Positions 1 through 5,522 of a DNA stretch of 5,522 bases are shown here, in pieces. The notes under the pieces are model-generated. The model was not told where the DNA came from. It ran no database searches and worked only from the letters and a program-made list of their open reading frames with translations. Source of the stretch: Paracoccaceae bacterium (GTDB lineage: Bacteria > Pseudomonadota > Alphaproteobacteria > Rhodobacterales > Rhodobacteraceae); contig JAGRMK010000285.1 of assembly GCA_020441345.1 (NCBI GenBank), positions 188 to 5,709 of the forward strand, in the 5' to 3' direction. The position numbers and the translations under genes are program-made. The stretch's first letter is position 1. Each line of letters begins with the position of its first letter.

Positions 1-2309
1 GGGTCGATCATGATCAGGCGGCATTCCTCGGGCGTCAGCTTGTAGAGCAGTGACAAGATCATCGTGTTGATCGCCACCGATTTACCCGACCCCGTGGTGC
101 CCGCGATCAGCAGATGCGGCATCTTGGCAAGGTTCGCCACCACCGGCTCGCCGCCGATATCCTTGCCCAGCGCCAGCGGCAGTTTCTGCTGGCTGTCGCC
201 GAAATCGCGCGCACCCAGGATCTCGCGCAGCACGACCTTCTCGCGCCGAACATTCGGCAATTCGATACCGATCACTGACCGGCCGGGCACCGTGGACACA
301 CGCGCCGACAGCGCCGACATGGACCGCGCGATATCGTCCGAGAGGCCGATCACCCGCGACGCCTTGAGGCCCGGCGCAGGTTCCAGCTCGTACATCGTCA
401 CCACCGGACCAGGCCGCACGCTGACGATCTCGCCGCGCACGCCGTAATCCTCGAGAACGCTTTCCAGCATGCGGGCGTTTTCTTCCAGCGCCTCGTTCGA
501 CAGACTGTAACGTTCGACCCGACCGGGATCGGCCAGCAGGTTCAGCGGCGGCAGTTCGAAAGCCTGGTGCCGCGGCTCGAACGGCAGGGTTGGCTGTGCC
601 TCGGCCCGCGCCTGGCGCGACGGCGCCGGGGCACGGCTGCGCGCGGTCTGCACGACACGGCGATTCAGCGGTTGCTGCGCACTGCGCACCGGCGGGGCGT
701 CGTGGCGCAGGTCGTCATCGGGTATCGCGTCGTCATCCGAGTCGAGCAGATCGGAATACGGGTCGAACGCCGCTTCGGGGGCAGAGGGCACGACACCCGA
801 AAACCCCAGCGGCGCGGCGGATACCCCGAAGCTGTGGCTATAGCCGATCCCCTGCGCACCCAGACCTTGCGAGGGTGTGGGTGAGGACATTGGCGTCTGC
901 GATGTCTTACCCGGGGTGCTCAGCACAGGCTCGCGGCGCGCCGCCGTCAGCGGTGGCTCGGTCATGGCGGAGGCAGGAGCGCCAGAGCGCGCCGGATCGA
1001 TACGCAGCACCGGCTTTGCCTGCCGGCGCGTGCGGATCACATCGGTAATCCTCGATCGGATGCGGTCGTCGCTGGGGGCGGCGGCGGCCCGCGCCTGCGG
1101 CGTCATGCCGGGTTCGATCAACTCGTTGCCAGGGGCATCCCAGGCCTCGGGCTCTGGGTCGGGTCTGCGGCGCCCCAGGCTGGACACGCGCGCCAGCAAT
1201 CCCTGCCGTTCGGGTTCGCCCCAGGTCTCGGCGCCGGGCAAAGCACCATGCGCGTGCTGATCCTGGCTGAGCGGCGGTTCATGACGGGCAGCAGGACGCG
1301 CAACCGGCGACAAGCCCGACGGCGGGTAAGGACCGGGTGACGGGGCCACCCGGTATCCATCTCCGTGCGGATCGGGGCGATGACCCGGCGCGGCGTGACC
1401 GCCGCCGGCATAGGGCGCCGAGGGATACCCCGGAACTGGTTGTGGCGCGGTCTGATAAGGGTCAGCGAAACCGCCTTCGGCCCGATGGATCCGCGGCGCA
1501 CGCGTGGCGGCCTCGCCCTCGTGCCAACCCGTTACCGGCTCATGCCAGGCTGGATGCGCCGCAGCGGCGTGTTGCGCCGCCATCCGGGCTTGATGATGCG
1601 CAGAGCGGCGTGCCTGCCATCCCTCGTGGCCGCGCGCGGCCAACCCTCCGACGCCACGCACCGACCCTCCCAACACCGAGAGAACCCCCGCATAGCTGAG
1701 GATCAGCCCCGACAGCAGGAACCGCGCGATACGCCACAGTTCGGGCACCGAAGAACCCAGCACATAGAGCCACAGGATCACGGTCGCACCAAAGACCACC
1801 AGGGTCAGGATATTGAACCCGAAAGTCGAGGTCAGCGGCAGAGCCGTCAGGATCGCCCCCAGCACCGCGTCGCCAAATTGCCCACCGAGCCCGTGATCGG
1901 CAATCCACGCCGCCCCCGGAACCAGCGTGGCCATCCAGACGGCAGCCAGCGCCACGGCGATCGGCACGAACAGGGTCCGACCCAGAATGGTCTCTTCGCC
2001 GCGATGAATCACCAGGCGCAGGCCCCAGATGCAGAACGCCAGCACCATGCCCCACGATGCCCTGCCGATCATGAACATCAGCGGTCCGGCAATCGCCGCG
2101 CCACCCCGACCCAGGGCATTCCGCGCCGGCTCATCGGTTGCGGCCCACCACGACGGATCTTCGGGCGAATAGGATCCCAGCATCAACGCCAGAACCAACC
2201 CGATGCCAATCAGGCAGAGCCCCAGCAACTCCTTGCCGCGCTGGCTCAGGATCTGTTGCAACCGGCTGTCAAGCAGGGGTTCGCGTTGCGGGCTGGGATA
2301 GGATGCCAT
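1..2309 (-). CDS. ftsK: DNA translocase FtsK, N-terminal 769 codons (3' end beyond window)
   Basis: Septum-anchored, ATP-driven DNA pump that clears chromosome from the closing septum and, in studied bacteria, activates XerCD recombination at dif. The start at 2309 follows a good Shine-Dalgarno. Hydrophobic segments lie near residues 28-46, 72-98, 112-131, 164-185 and 194-214, matching the four- to five-helix FtsK membrane domain; 'YSPEDPSWW' follows the first helix. Residues about 215-580 form a low-complexity linker rich in Pro, Ala, Arg, Gln and His. The conserved motor begins at FELPPLNLL (from F584), continues through PGRSVIGIELPN (675-686) and reaches the Walker A motif GTTGSGKS (737-744); the last full codon is the Asp of LIMID (769). 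Walker B, the rest of the beta domain and the DNA-reading gamma domain lie outside. By comparison with E. coli FtsK, roughly 300 more residues are expected. It is the second gene of a pair with the upstream aminotransferase. Identification is very secure. Confidence 0.97.
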   Translation of the reverse strand, partial: MASYPSPQREPLLDSRLQQILSQRGKELLGLCLIGIGLVLALMLGSYSPEDPSWWAATDEPARNALGRGGAAIAGPLMFMIGRASWGMVLAFCIWGLRLVIHRGEETILGRTLFVPIAVALAAVWMATLVPGAAWIADHGLGGQFGDAVLGAILTALPLTSTFGFNILTLVVFGATVILWLYVLGSSVPELWRIARFLLSGLILSYAGVLSVLGGSVRGVGGLAARGHEGWQARRSAHHQARMAAQHAAAAHPAWHEPVTGWHEGEAATRAPRIHRAEGGFADPYQTAPQPVPGYPSAPYAGGGHAAPGHRPDPHGDGYRVAPSPGPYPPSGLSPVARPAARHEPPLSQDQHAHGALPGAETWGEPERQGLLARVSSLGRRRPDPEPEAWDAPGNELIEPGMTPQARAAAAPSDDRIRSRITDVIRTRRQAKPVLRIDPARSGAPASAMTEPPLTAARREPVLSTPGKTSQTPMSSPTPSQGLGAQGIGYSHSFGVSAAPLGFSGVVPSAPEAAFDPYSDLLDSDDDAIPDDDLRHDAPPVRSAQQPLNRRVVQTARSRAPAPSRQARAEAQPTLPFEPRHQAFELPPLNLLADPGRVERYSLSNEALEENARMLESVLEDYGVRGEIVSVRPGPVVTMYELEPAPGLKASRVIGLSDDIARSMSALSARVSTVPGRSVIGIELPNVRREKVVLREILGARDFGDSQQKLPLALGKDIGGEPVVANLAKMPHLLIAGTTGSGKSVAINTMILSLLYKLTPEECRLIMID

Positions 2310-2313
2310 CTTG

Positions 2314-2319
2314 TCCTCA
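2314..2319 (-). promoter_or_regulatory. ftsK ribosome binding site overlapping the upstream stop codon
   Basis: On the minus strand the sequence is TGAGGACAAG followed by the ftsK ATG. The TGA is the stop codon of the aminotransferase gene and is also the first part of the Shine-Dalgarno TGAGGA, with a four-base spacer to the ATG. Such an arrangement usually means that ribosomes ending on the first gene help initiation on the second. That coupling is inferred from spacing alone. Confidence 0.75.
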
Positions 2320-3495
2320 CGCATACAGGCAGTCACGCAGCAGGGTCAGCCCGCGCCGGGTCTCGTCCTCGGTGGCCACCAGGGCCACCCTGACATACCC
2401 GGCACCGGGGTTATCCCCACCCGCGTCACGCGACAAATAGGCGCCCGGCAGCACGCGCACGCCGGTTTCGCGCCAAAGTTTCAGGGCCGCGGCCTCGCCA
2501 TCGGTGACCGGCAACCACAGGAAAAACCCCGCTTCGGGGGGCGAATAGGCGTTCAATCCGCCAAAGATCTCATCGGCGATCGCGTATTTGCGCCGATACA
2601 GCGCACGGCTCTCGGCCACATGCCCCTCATCCGCCCAGGCGGCGGCGGCCACGGCCTGCAAGGGCTCGGGCAACGGCGCACCGGCATAGGCCCGCAACTG
2701 GCGGATCGCACGGATCGACTGCACGCCGCCCGCCACGAACCCGGACCGCAGACCCGGCAGGTTCGACCGCTTCGACAACGAATGGAAACTCACTACCCGT
2801 TCGGGATCCGCGCCAACCGCCTGCGCCACCTCCAGCAGACCCGGCGGCGGCGCGTTGCGATAAATCTCGGCATAACACTCGTCGGCAAAGATCCGGAAAT
2901 CGTGCTTCTCGGCCAAAGCCAACAGGTCCGCCCAATAGTCGAAGGACGCCACCGCGCCCTGCGGATTGGCGGGTGAACACAGATAGGCCACGGTCACCCG
3001 GTCCAGAACGGTGGCCGGCAACGCGGCATAGTCCGGCAGATGCCCGGTGGCGGCGGTCGCGGGCACGAACATCGGTTCGGCCCCCGCGGTCAACGCGCCG
3101 ATGGCATAGACCTGGTAAAACGGGTTCGGCATCAGGATCACCGGCACCTGGCCACCCTTGACTTCGGGCGACAGGGCAATCGCGGCGTTGAACAACCCCT
3201 CGCGGGTGCCATTCAGCGCCATCAGGCGGTCTTCGGCCAGATCGACACCATAGCGCCGCCCGATCCATCCCGAAATCGAGGACAGCAATTCGGGCGTGCC
3301 GTTGTTCGCCGGATAGCGCGCAAACCCGTCCAGCGCGCCGTTCAACACCTCTGCCAGGAACGGCGGCATCGCGTGGCGCGGCTCGCCGATCGTCATCGCG
3401 ATCGGCTCACCACCGGGCCGGTGATGATCCAACAACGCACGCAGGCGCGGAAACGCGTATTCCGGCAGGTTCGAAAACCGCTCAGGAAATGCCAT
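2317..3495 (-). CDS. dapC: DapC-like class I aminotransferase (probable N-succinyldiaminopimelate aminotransferase)
   Basis: Pyridoxal-phosphate fold-type I aminotransferase, 392 residues from the preferred start at 3495, a normal length. Visible signatures: SIGEP-like TIGEPRHAMPP near residues 35-45, NPFYQVY (Tyr129), SPANPQG (Asn177), FADECYAEIY (Asp205 to pair with the PLP nitrogen), SLSKRSNLPG with the Schiff-base Lys242, RSGF, and YVRVAL with Arg369 for the substrate carboxylate. The motif set, especially FPRLRALL, GEPRHA and SLSKRSN.PG.RSGF, resembles proteobacterial DapC as I recall it from Bordetella. DapC transfers an amino group from glutamate to N-succinyl-2-amino-6-ketopimelate in the cytosolic diaminopimelate/lysine pathway, feeding peptidoglycan. 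The family is certain; the substrate is inferred, and ArgD or another aminotransferase could supply DapC activity instead. The in-frame ATG at 3507 would add four residues but has no Shine-Dalgarno. The gene precedes ftsK by seven bases. Confidence 0.9.
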   Translation of the reverse strand: MAFPERFSNLPEYAFPRLRALLDHHRPGGEPIAMTIGEPRHAMPPFLAEVLNGALDGFARYPANNGTPELLSSISGWIGRRYGVDLAEDRLMALNGTREGLFNAAIALSPEVKGGQVPVILMPNPFYQVYAIGALTAGAEPMFVPATAATGHLPDYAALPATVLDRVTVAYLCSPANPQGAVASFDYWADLLALAEKHDFRIFADECYAEIYRNAPPPGLLEVAQAVGADPERVVSFHSLSKRSNLPGLRSGFVAGGVQSIRAIRQLRAYAGAPLPEPLQAVAAAAWADEGHVAESRALYRRKYAIADEIFGGLNAYSPPEAGFFLWLPVTDGEAAALKLWRETGVRVLPGAYLSRDAGGDNPGAGYVRVALVATEDETRRGLTLLRDCLYA

Positions 3496-3501
3496 GGACT
3501 G

Positions 3502-3505
3502 CCTC
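3502..3505 (-). promoter_or_regulatory. Ribosome binding site that decides the aminotransferase start
   Basis: Reading the minus strand, ATGAGGCAGTCCATGG contains two in-frame ATGs, at 3507 and 3495. GAGG sits six bases before the second ATG, whereas the bases before the first (GATCCCGATAA) offer no purine-rich match. The start at 3495 is therefore preferred. The first ATG directly abuts this Shine-Dalgarno and could be used only weakly. Confidence 0.6.
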
Positions 3506-3538
3506 ATTTATCGGGATCATTACGCCCCGTTTGCAGCG

Positions 3539-3568
3539 ACGATACCGCGCGAAACCGCTCAGGTCCAG
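3539..3568 (-). promoter_or_regulatory. Possible sigma-70-type promoter for dapC-ftsK
   Basis: On the minus strand, CTGGAC (3568-3563) and TATCGT (3544-3539) are separated by 18 bases and lie about 45 bases before the aminotransferase start. TATCGT matches four of six bases of the -10 consensus, while CTGGAC matches only three of six of the -35. It is the best candidate in the gap, but a weak one. Confidence 0.3.
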
Positions 3569-3593
3569 AAAAACGAAACCTTTCCGGTCAGTT

Positions 3594-3616
3594 GCCACCC
3601 ACCTCTGTGGCTTTTT
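3594..3616 (+). terminator. Weak terminator-like hairpin with T-run, plus orientation
   Basis: GCCAC (3594-3598) pairs with GTGGC (3607-3611) around an eight-base loop, followed by five T (3612-3616). The shape is that of a minimal intrinsic terminator for plus-strand transcription, but no plus-strand gene precedes it. If functional it would stop transcripts running antisense toward gpsA. The five-pair stem is short, so chance occurrence is quite possible. Confidence 0.2.
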
Positions 3617-3650
3617 CGCCGCGTGCAAAGCCCGACGGGGCCGCTCCCGG

Positions 3651-3716
3651 TCTTTGCTCCCCAAATATCCCGCAGGGTGATTGCGCGCAGCGCAGAGGGG
3701 GCGCGCAGCCCCCTGC
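3651..3716. repeat. Intergenic element with three serial hairpins, probably a dispersed Rhodobacteraceae repeat
   Basis: The plus strand begins TCTTTGCTCCCCAAATATCCC and then carries three consecutive inverted repeats: CCC-GCA-GGG (3669-3677), TGCGC-GCA-GCGCA (3682-3694) and AGGGGGC-GCGCA-GCCCCCT (3696-3714). All three loops contain GCA, and stems grow from three to five to seven pairs. I recall closely similar sequence ('GGGATATTTGGGGAGCAAAG' on the other strand) after many genes in Rhodobacteraceae; that is memory, not a search. It lies about 45 bases past the gpsA stop, so the largest hairpin could stabilise or end the gpsA transcript, though no T-run follows it on the minus strand. Confidence 0.6.
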
Positions 3717-3758
3717 AAACCAGCACCGCGTCGCGCGCCAGCGCGTCCGCCGACCTGA

Positions 3759-4730
3759 TCAACCGCGTTCGCGTCGCAAGGGACGCGACAGCAGCAGGTC
3801 CTTGGCCTCTTCCAACCCGACCGCGCCCTTGAGCAAGGCCGAGACCATGCAGGTGACCGGCATGTGATCGGGGTCGGCGTCCTCGGCTACGGCATGCGCG
3901 GTCATGACCCCTTCGACCGTCGCCGCCGTGTCCGGGGCACGCCCCGCCCCCAGCGACAGACCGTGCCGGTAGTTGCGCGACTTTTCCGAGGTGCAGGTCA
4001 GCACCAGATCGCCGAAGCCCGACAGGCCCAGCAGGGTCTCGGTCTGGGCCCCCCGGGTTTGCGCCAGCCGGGCGATCTCGGCGAAACCGCGCGTCATCAA
4101 CGCAGCGCGCGCGCTTTCCCCCATGCCGGCCCCTATTGTGATGCCCGCCGCGATGGCGATCACGTTTTTCAACGCGCCGCCCATCTGCGCGCCCACCACA
4201 TCCTCGCTCAGGTAAAGCCGCAAGTTATGGGTCGCCAGGCTGGCCTGCAGCGCCGCGCCATCGGGCGCGCCAGTCGCCAGGGTCAGCGCCGTCGGCTTTC
4301 CGCGCGCGATATCGTCGGCGAAACTCGGGCCGGTCAGAACACCGGTGCGCGCGCCCGGTAGCACATCGGCCAGCACCTGTGTCGGCAACAACCCGCTGCC
4401 CAGTTCGACACCCTTGCAGCAGGCAATCAGCACGCGCCCTTCCAGCGCCGGGGCCTGGGCCAAGGCCAGGCTGCGCAGGGTCTGGGTGGGCACCGCCAGC
4501 AGCAGGATCGGGGCGCGCGCGGCTTCGGCCAGATCACCGGTCGCGGTCAGGGTTTCTGGAAATGCGACCTCTGGCAGACGCGCCGCGTTCACCCGATCGC
4601 GCGCCATCGCCCGTGCCTGGACGGGGTCGCGCGCCCATAGACAGACCCGCCGCCCGGCCTGCGCCAGTGCCACCGCCAGCGCGGTGCCAAAGGCGCCGCC
4701 TCCCAGGATTCCGATTTCCGCCGCGCTCAT
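3759..4730 (-). CDS. gpsA: Glycerol-3-phosphate dehydrogenase [NAD(P)+]
   Basis: Cytosolic enzyme reducing dihydroxyacetone phosphate to sn-glycerol 3-phosphate with NAD(P)H, the backbone for phospholipid synthesis. The 323-residue product is near the family's usual 330. The N-terminal Rossmann motif is GILGGGAFGTALA (7-19); ACCKGVE holds the conserved Lys106, GPSFADDIARGKPT (134-147) follows, GGALKNVIAIAAG carries the expected catalytic Lys188, and GLSGFGDLVLTCTS with SRNYRHG supplies Asp241, Arg252 and Asn253 of the substrate site. All key residues are present. The start at 4730 is chosen because AAAGGA sits five bases upstream and the Rossmann strand begins at once; the reading frame stays open to an ATG at 4841, but the extra 37 Arg/Cys-rich residues would overlap pncB and are not credible. 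It is divergent from pncB. Whether it shares a transcript with the downstream aminotransferase gene is unclear. Confidence 0.97.
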   Translation of the reverse strand: MSAAEIGILGGGAFGTALAVALAQAGRRVCLWARDPVQARAMARDRVNAARLPEVAFPETLTATGDLAEAARAPILLLAVPTQTLRSLALAQAPALEGRVLIACCKGVELGSGLLPTQVLADVLPGARTGVLTGPSFADDIARGKPTALTLATGAPDGAALQASLATHNLRLYLSEDVVGAQMGGALKNVIAIAAGITIGAGMGESARAALMTRGFAEIARLAQTRGAQTETLLGLSGFGDLVLTCTSEKSRNYRHGLSLGAGRAPDTAATVEGVMTAHAVAEDADPDHMPVTCMVSALLKGAVGLEEAKDLLLSRPLRRERG

Positions 4731-4735
4731 CCGCG

Positions 4736-4741
4736 TCCTTT
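4736..4741 (-). promoter_or_regulatory. gpsA ribosome binding site
   Basis: AAAGGA on the minus strand, five bases before the ATG at 4730. It settles the gpsA start against the longer open frame beginning at 4841. Confidence 0.75.
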
Positions 4742-4743
4742 CC

Positions 4744-4757
4744 GCCCGTTTTCGGGC
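4744..4757. repeat. Perfect inverted repeat in the gpsA-pncB divergent region
   Basis: GCCCG (4744-4748) and CGGGC (4753-4757) flank TTTT. In a gpsA transcript it would form a five-pair hairpin with an AAAA loop just before the Shine-Dalgarno; as DNA it directly abuts the proposed pncB -35 box and could be an operator. On the plus strand TTT follows, giving a terminator-like look, but no plus-strand gene precedes it. Its role is unknown. Confidence 0.35.
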
Positions 4758-4758
4758 T

Positions 4759-4787
4759 TTGCACCCCCGCCCGCCATTCGCTAAGAC
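4759..4787 (+). promoter_or_regulatory. Possible pncB promoter
   Basis: TTGCAC (4759-4764) and TAAGAC (4782-4787) are spaced by 17 bases, within a GCTAAGAC context. This would start transcription around 4794 and give a leader of about 30 bases before pncB. Spacing is ideal, but each hexamer matches the sigma-70 consensus at only three of six positions, so the call is tentative. Confidence 0.4.
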
Positions 4788-4813
4788 GGTGCGAACGCGC
4801 CCGCAGCAGCGGC

Positions 4814-4819
4814 AGGAGG
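4814..4819 (+). promoter_or_regulatory. pncB ribosome binding site
   Basis: AGGAGG lies six bases before the ATG at 4826, a near-perfect Shine-Dalgarno and the strongest in the window. It supports both the start and good translation of pncB. Confidence 0.85.
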
Positions 4820-4825
4820 GCCGAA

Positions 4826-5522
4826 ATGGTCGATATCGCAACCCGTGTGCACAATCACAACTGGAAGATCGATCCGATCGTTCGGTCCCTGATCGACACC
4901 GACTTTTACAAGCTTCTGATGTGCCAGTCGATCTTTCGCAATCGTCGCGATACGCAGGTCACGTTCAGCCTGATCAATCGCAGCAAGTCAATCCGCCTGG
5001 TCGATCTGATCGACGAGGGCGAATTGCGCGAGCAACTGGACCATGTGCGGTCGCTGTCACTCAGCCGCGGCGAAAGCACCTGGCTGCGCGGCAACATGTT
5101 CTATGGCCGTCGGCAGATGTTCCGCTCGGATTTCATGGAATGGTTCGAAGCCTTGCGCTTGCCGCCCTATCATCTTGAAAAACGCGACGGGCAATATGAG
5201 CTCACCTTCCAGGGCGACTGGCCCGAGGTCATGCTCTGGGAGGTTCCGGCGCTGTCCGTGCTGATGGAACTGCGCAGCCGCGCGGTGACCAGGGACATGG
5301 GCAAGTTCGAATTGGAAGTGCTCTATGCCCGCGCGATGAGCCGGGTATGGGAAAAGGTCGAACGCCTGCGCGCCATCGACGGGCTGAAGCTGGCGGATTT
5401 CGGCACCAGGCGGCGGCACAGCTTCCTGTGGCAGGACTGGTGCGTGCAGGCCATGATGGAGGGCCTGGGCAGCGCGTTCATCGGCACCTCGAACTGTCGC
5501 ATCGCCATGCGCCGCGACATCG
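4826..5522 (+). CDS. pncB: Nicotinate phosphoribosyltransferase, N-terminal 232 codons (3' end beyond window)
   Basis: Joins nicotinate to PRPP, with ATP hydrolysis, to make nicotinate mononucleotide, the entry step of the Preiss-Handler NAD salvage route in the cytosol. The reading frame is open from the ATG at 4826 to the window edge. After a short polar leader comes SLIDTDFYKLLMCQSIF (residues 21-37), the family's N-terminal nicotinate-binding signature, then TFSLINRS. Near residues 190-205, ADFGTRRRHSFLWQDW is the strongly conserved active-site stretch, and IGTSNC follows. About 230 of an expected 400-430 residues are present; the PRPP-binding and C-terminal parts lie outside. The motifs separate it from nicotinamide phosphoribosyltransferase and quinolinate enzymes. 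It is transcribed divergently from gpsA across 95 bases. Identification is secure; only completeness is unknown. Confidence 0.95.
   Translation, partial: MVDIATRVHNHNWKIDPIVRSLIDTDFYKLLMCQSIFRNRRDTQVTFSLINRSKSIRLVDLIDEGELREQLDHVRSLSLSRGESTWLRGNMFYGRRQMFRSDFMEWFEALRLPPYHLEKRDGQYELTFQGDWPEVMLWEVPALSVLMELRSRAVTRDMGKFELEVLYARAMSRVWEKVERLRAIDGLKLADFGTRRRHSFLWQDWCVQAMMEGLGSAFIGTSNCRIAMRRDI

Larger units (their letters stand above)
3496..3758. other. 263-base intergenic region between gpsA and the aminotransferase gene
   Basis: No convincing gene lies here. Short open frames on both strands lack Shine-Dalgarno support, and one of the minus-strand frames reads through the repeat as 'RDIWGAKTG', a peptide typical of translated intergenic repeat rather than of a protein family. 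The half nearest the aminotransferase (about 3508-3620) looks less GC-rich, as expected for a promoter. The half nearest gpsA (about 3634-3716) is packed with G/C hairpins. Contents are detailed in the separate promoter, hairpin and repeat entries. Confidence 0.7.

Noticed and set aside
1365..2393. A 342-codon plus-strand open frame opposite ftsK.
   Set aside because: Its product is a low-complexity Arg/Gln/His/Pro string; it is the shadow expected opposite a GC-rich gene, and the minus frame encodes unmistakable FtsK.
3559..3762. A 67-codon minus-strand frame between gpsA and the aminotransferase gene as a small protein.
   Set aside because: It reads through the hairpin repeat ('RDIWGAKTG'), lacks a Shine-Dalgarno and overlaps the gpsA stop; it is best seen as translated repeat.
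3040..3867. A 275-codon plus-strand open frame crossing the aminotransferase, the gap and gpsA.
   Set aside because: It crosses two real genes in antisense, has no recognisable motif or ribosome site, and its composition is that of a GC-rich shadow.
4731..4841. A 37-residue N-terminal extension of gpsA starting at 4841.
   Set aside because: It is Arg/Cys-rich, absent from the family, overlaps the pncB start, and the start at 4730 has an excellent Shine-Dalgarno directly before the Rossmann strand.
4345..5178. A 277-codon plus-strand open frame overlapping gpsA and pncB.
   Set aside because: pncB is read in another frame with conserved motifs and a strong Shine-Dalgarno, and gpsA occupies the other strand; this frame has no motif of its own.
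1..5522. FtsK-orienting GGGNAGGG sites, CRISPR repeats, tRNA genes, insertion-sequence ends or att sites.
   Set aside because: Reading both strands by eye gave no GGGNAGGG match, no regularly spaced direct repeats, no cloverleaf and no flanking direct repeats; this is a manual negative, not a computed one.

Overview
The window reads as ordinary core chromosome from a GC-rich alphaproteobacterium, most likely a member of the Rhodobacteraceae. The grounds are the FtsK N-terminal membrane domain (a 'YSPEDPSWW.ATDEP' segment after the first helix), which resembles that family's FtsK as I remember it, strong G/C preference at third codon positions, and an intergenic 'TTTGCTCCCCAAATATCCC' element followed by G/C hairpins that I recall as common in that family. 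The genus cannot be told from this stretch.

Layout: positions 1-2309 (minus strand) hold the first 769 codons of ftsK, the septal DNA translocase; the gene runs off the left edge just after the Walker A region. Seven bases upstream of ftsK ends a fold-type I aminotransferase most like DapC (2317-3495, minus), and the ftsK ribosome binding site overlaps the aminotransferase stop codon. A 263-base gap (3496-3758) carries a possible promoter for the dapC-ftsK pair and the serial-hairpin repeat. Then comes gpsA (3759-4730, minus), glycerol-3-phosphate dehydrogenase. A 95-base divergent region (4731-4825) separates it from pncB (4826 to the right edge, plus), nicotinate phosphoribosyltransferase, of which 232 codons are present.

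Together the genes cover envelope and division functions (DAP for peptidoglycan, chromosome segregation at the septum, glycerol-3-phosphate for phospholipids) plus NAD salvage. The aminotransferase and ftsK look cotranscribed and probably translationally coupled; gpsA lies upstream on the same strand and may or may not read through the hairpin repeat. pncB is transcribed away from them.

No phage, insertion sequence, CRISPR array, tRNA, rRNA or defence-like system was seen. The least explained sequence is the hairpin repeat between gpsA and the aminotransferase gene. I found no convincing evidence of a new biological system.
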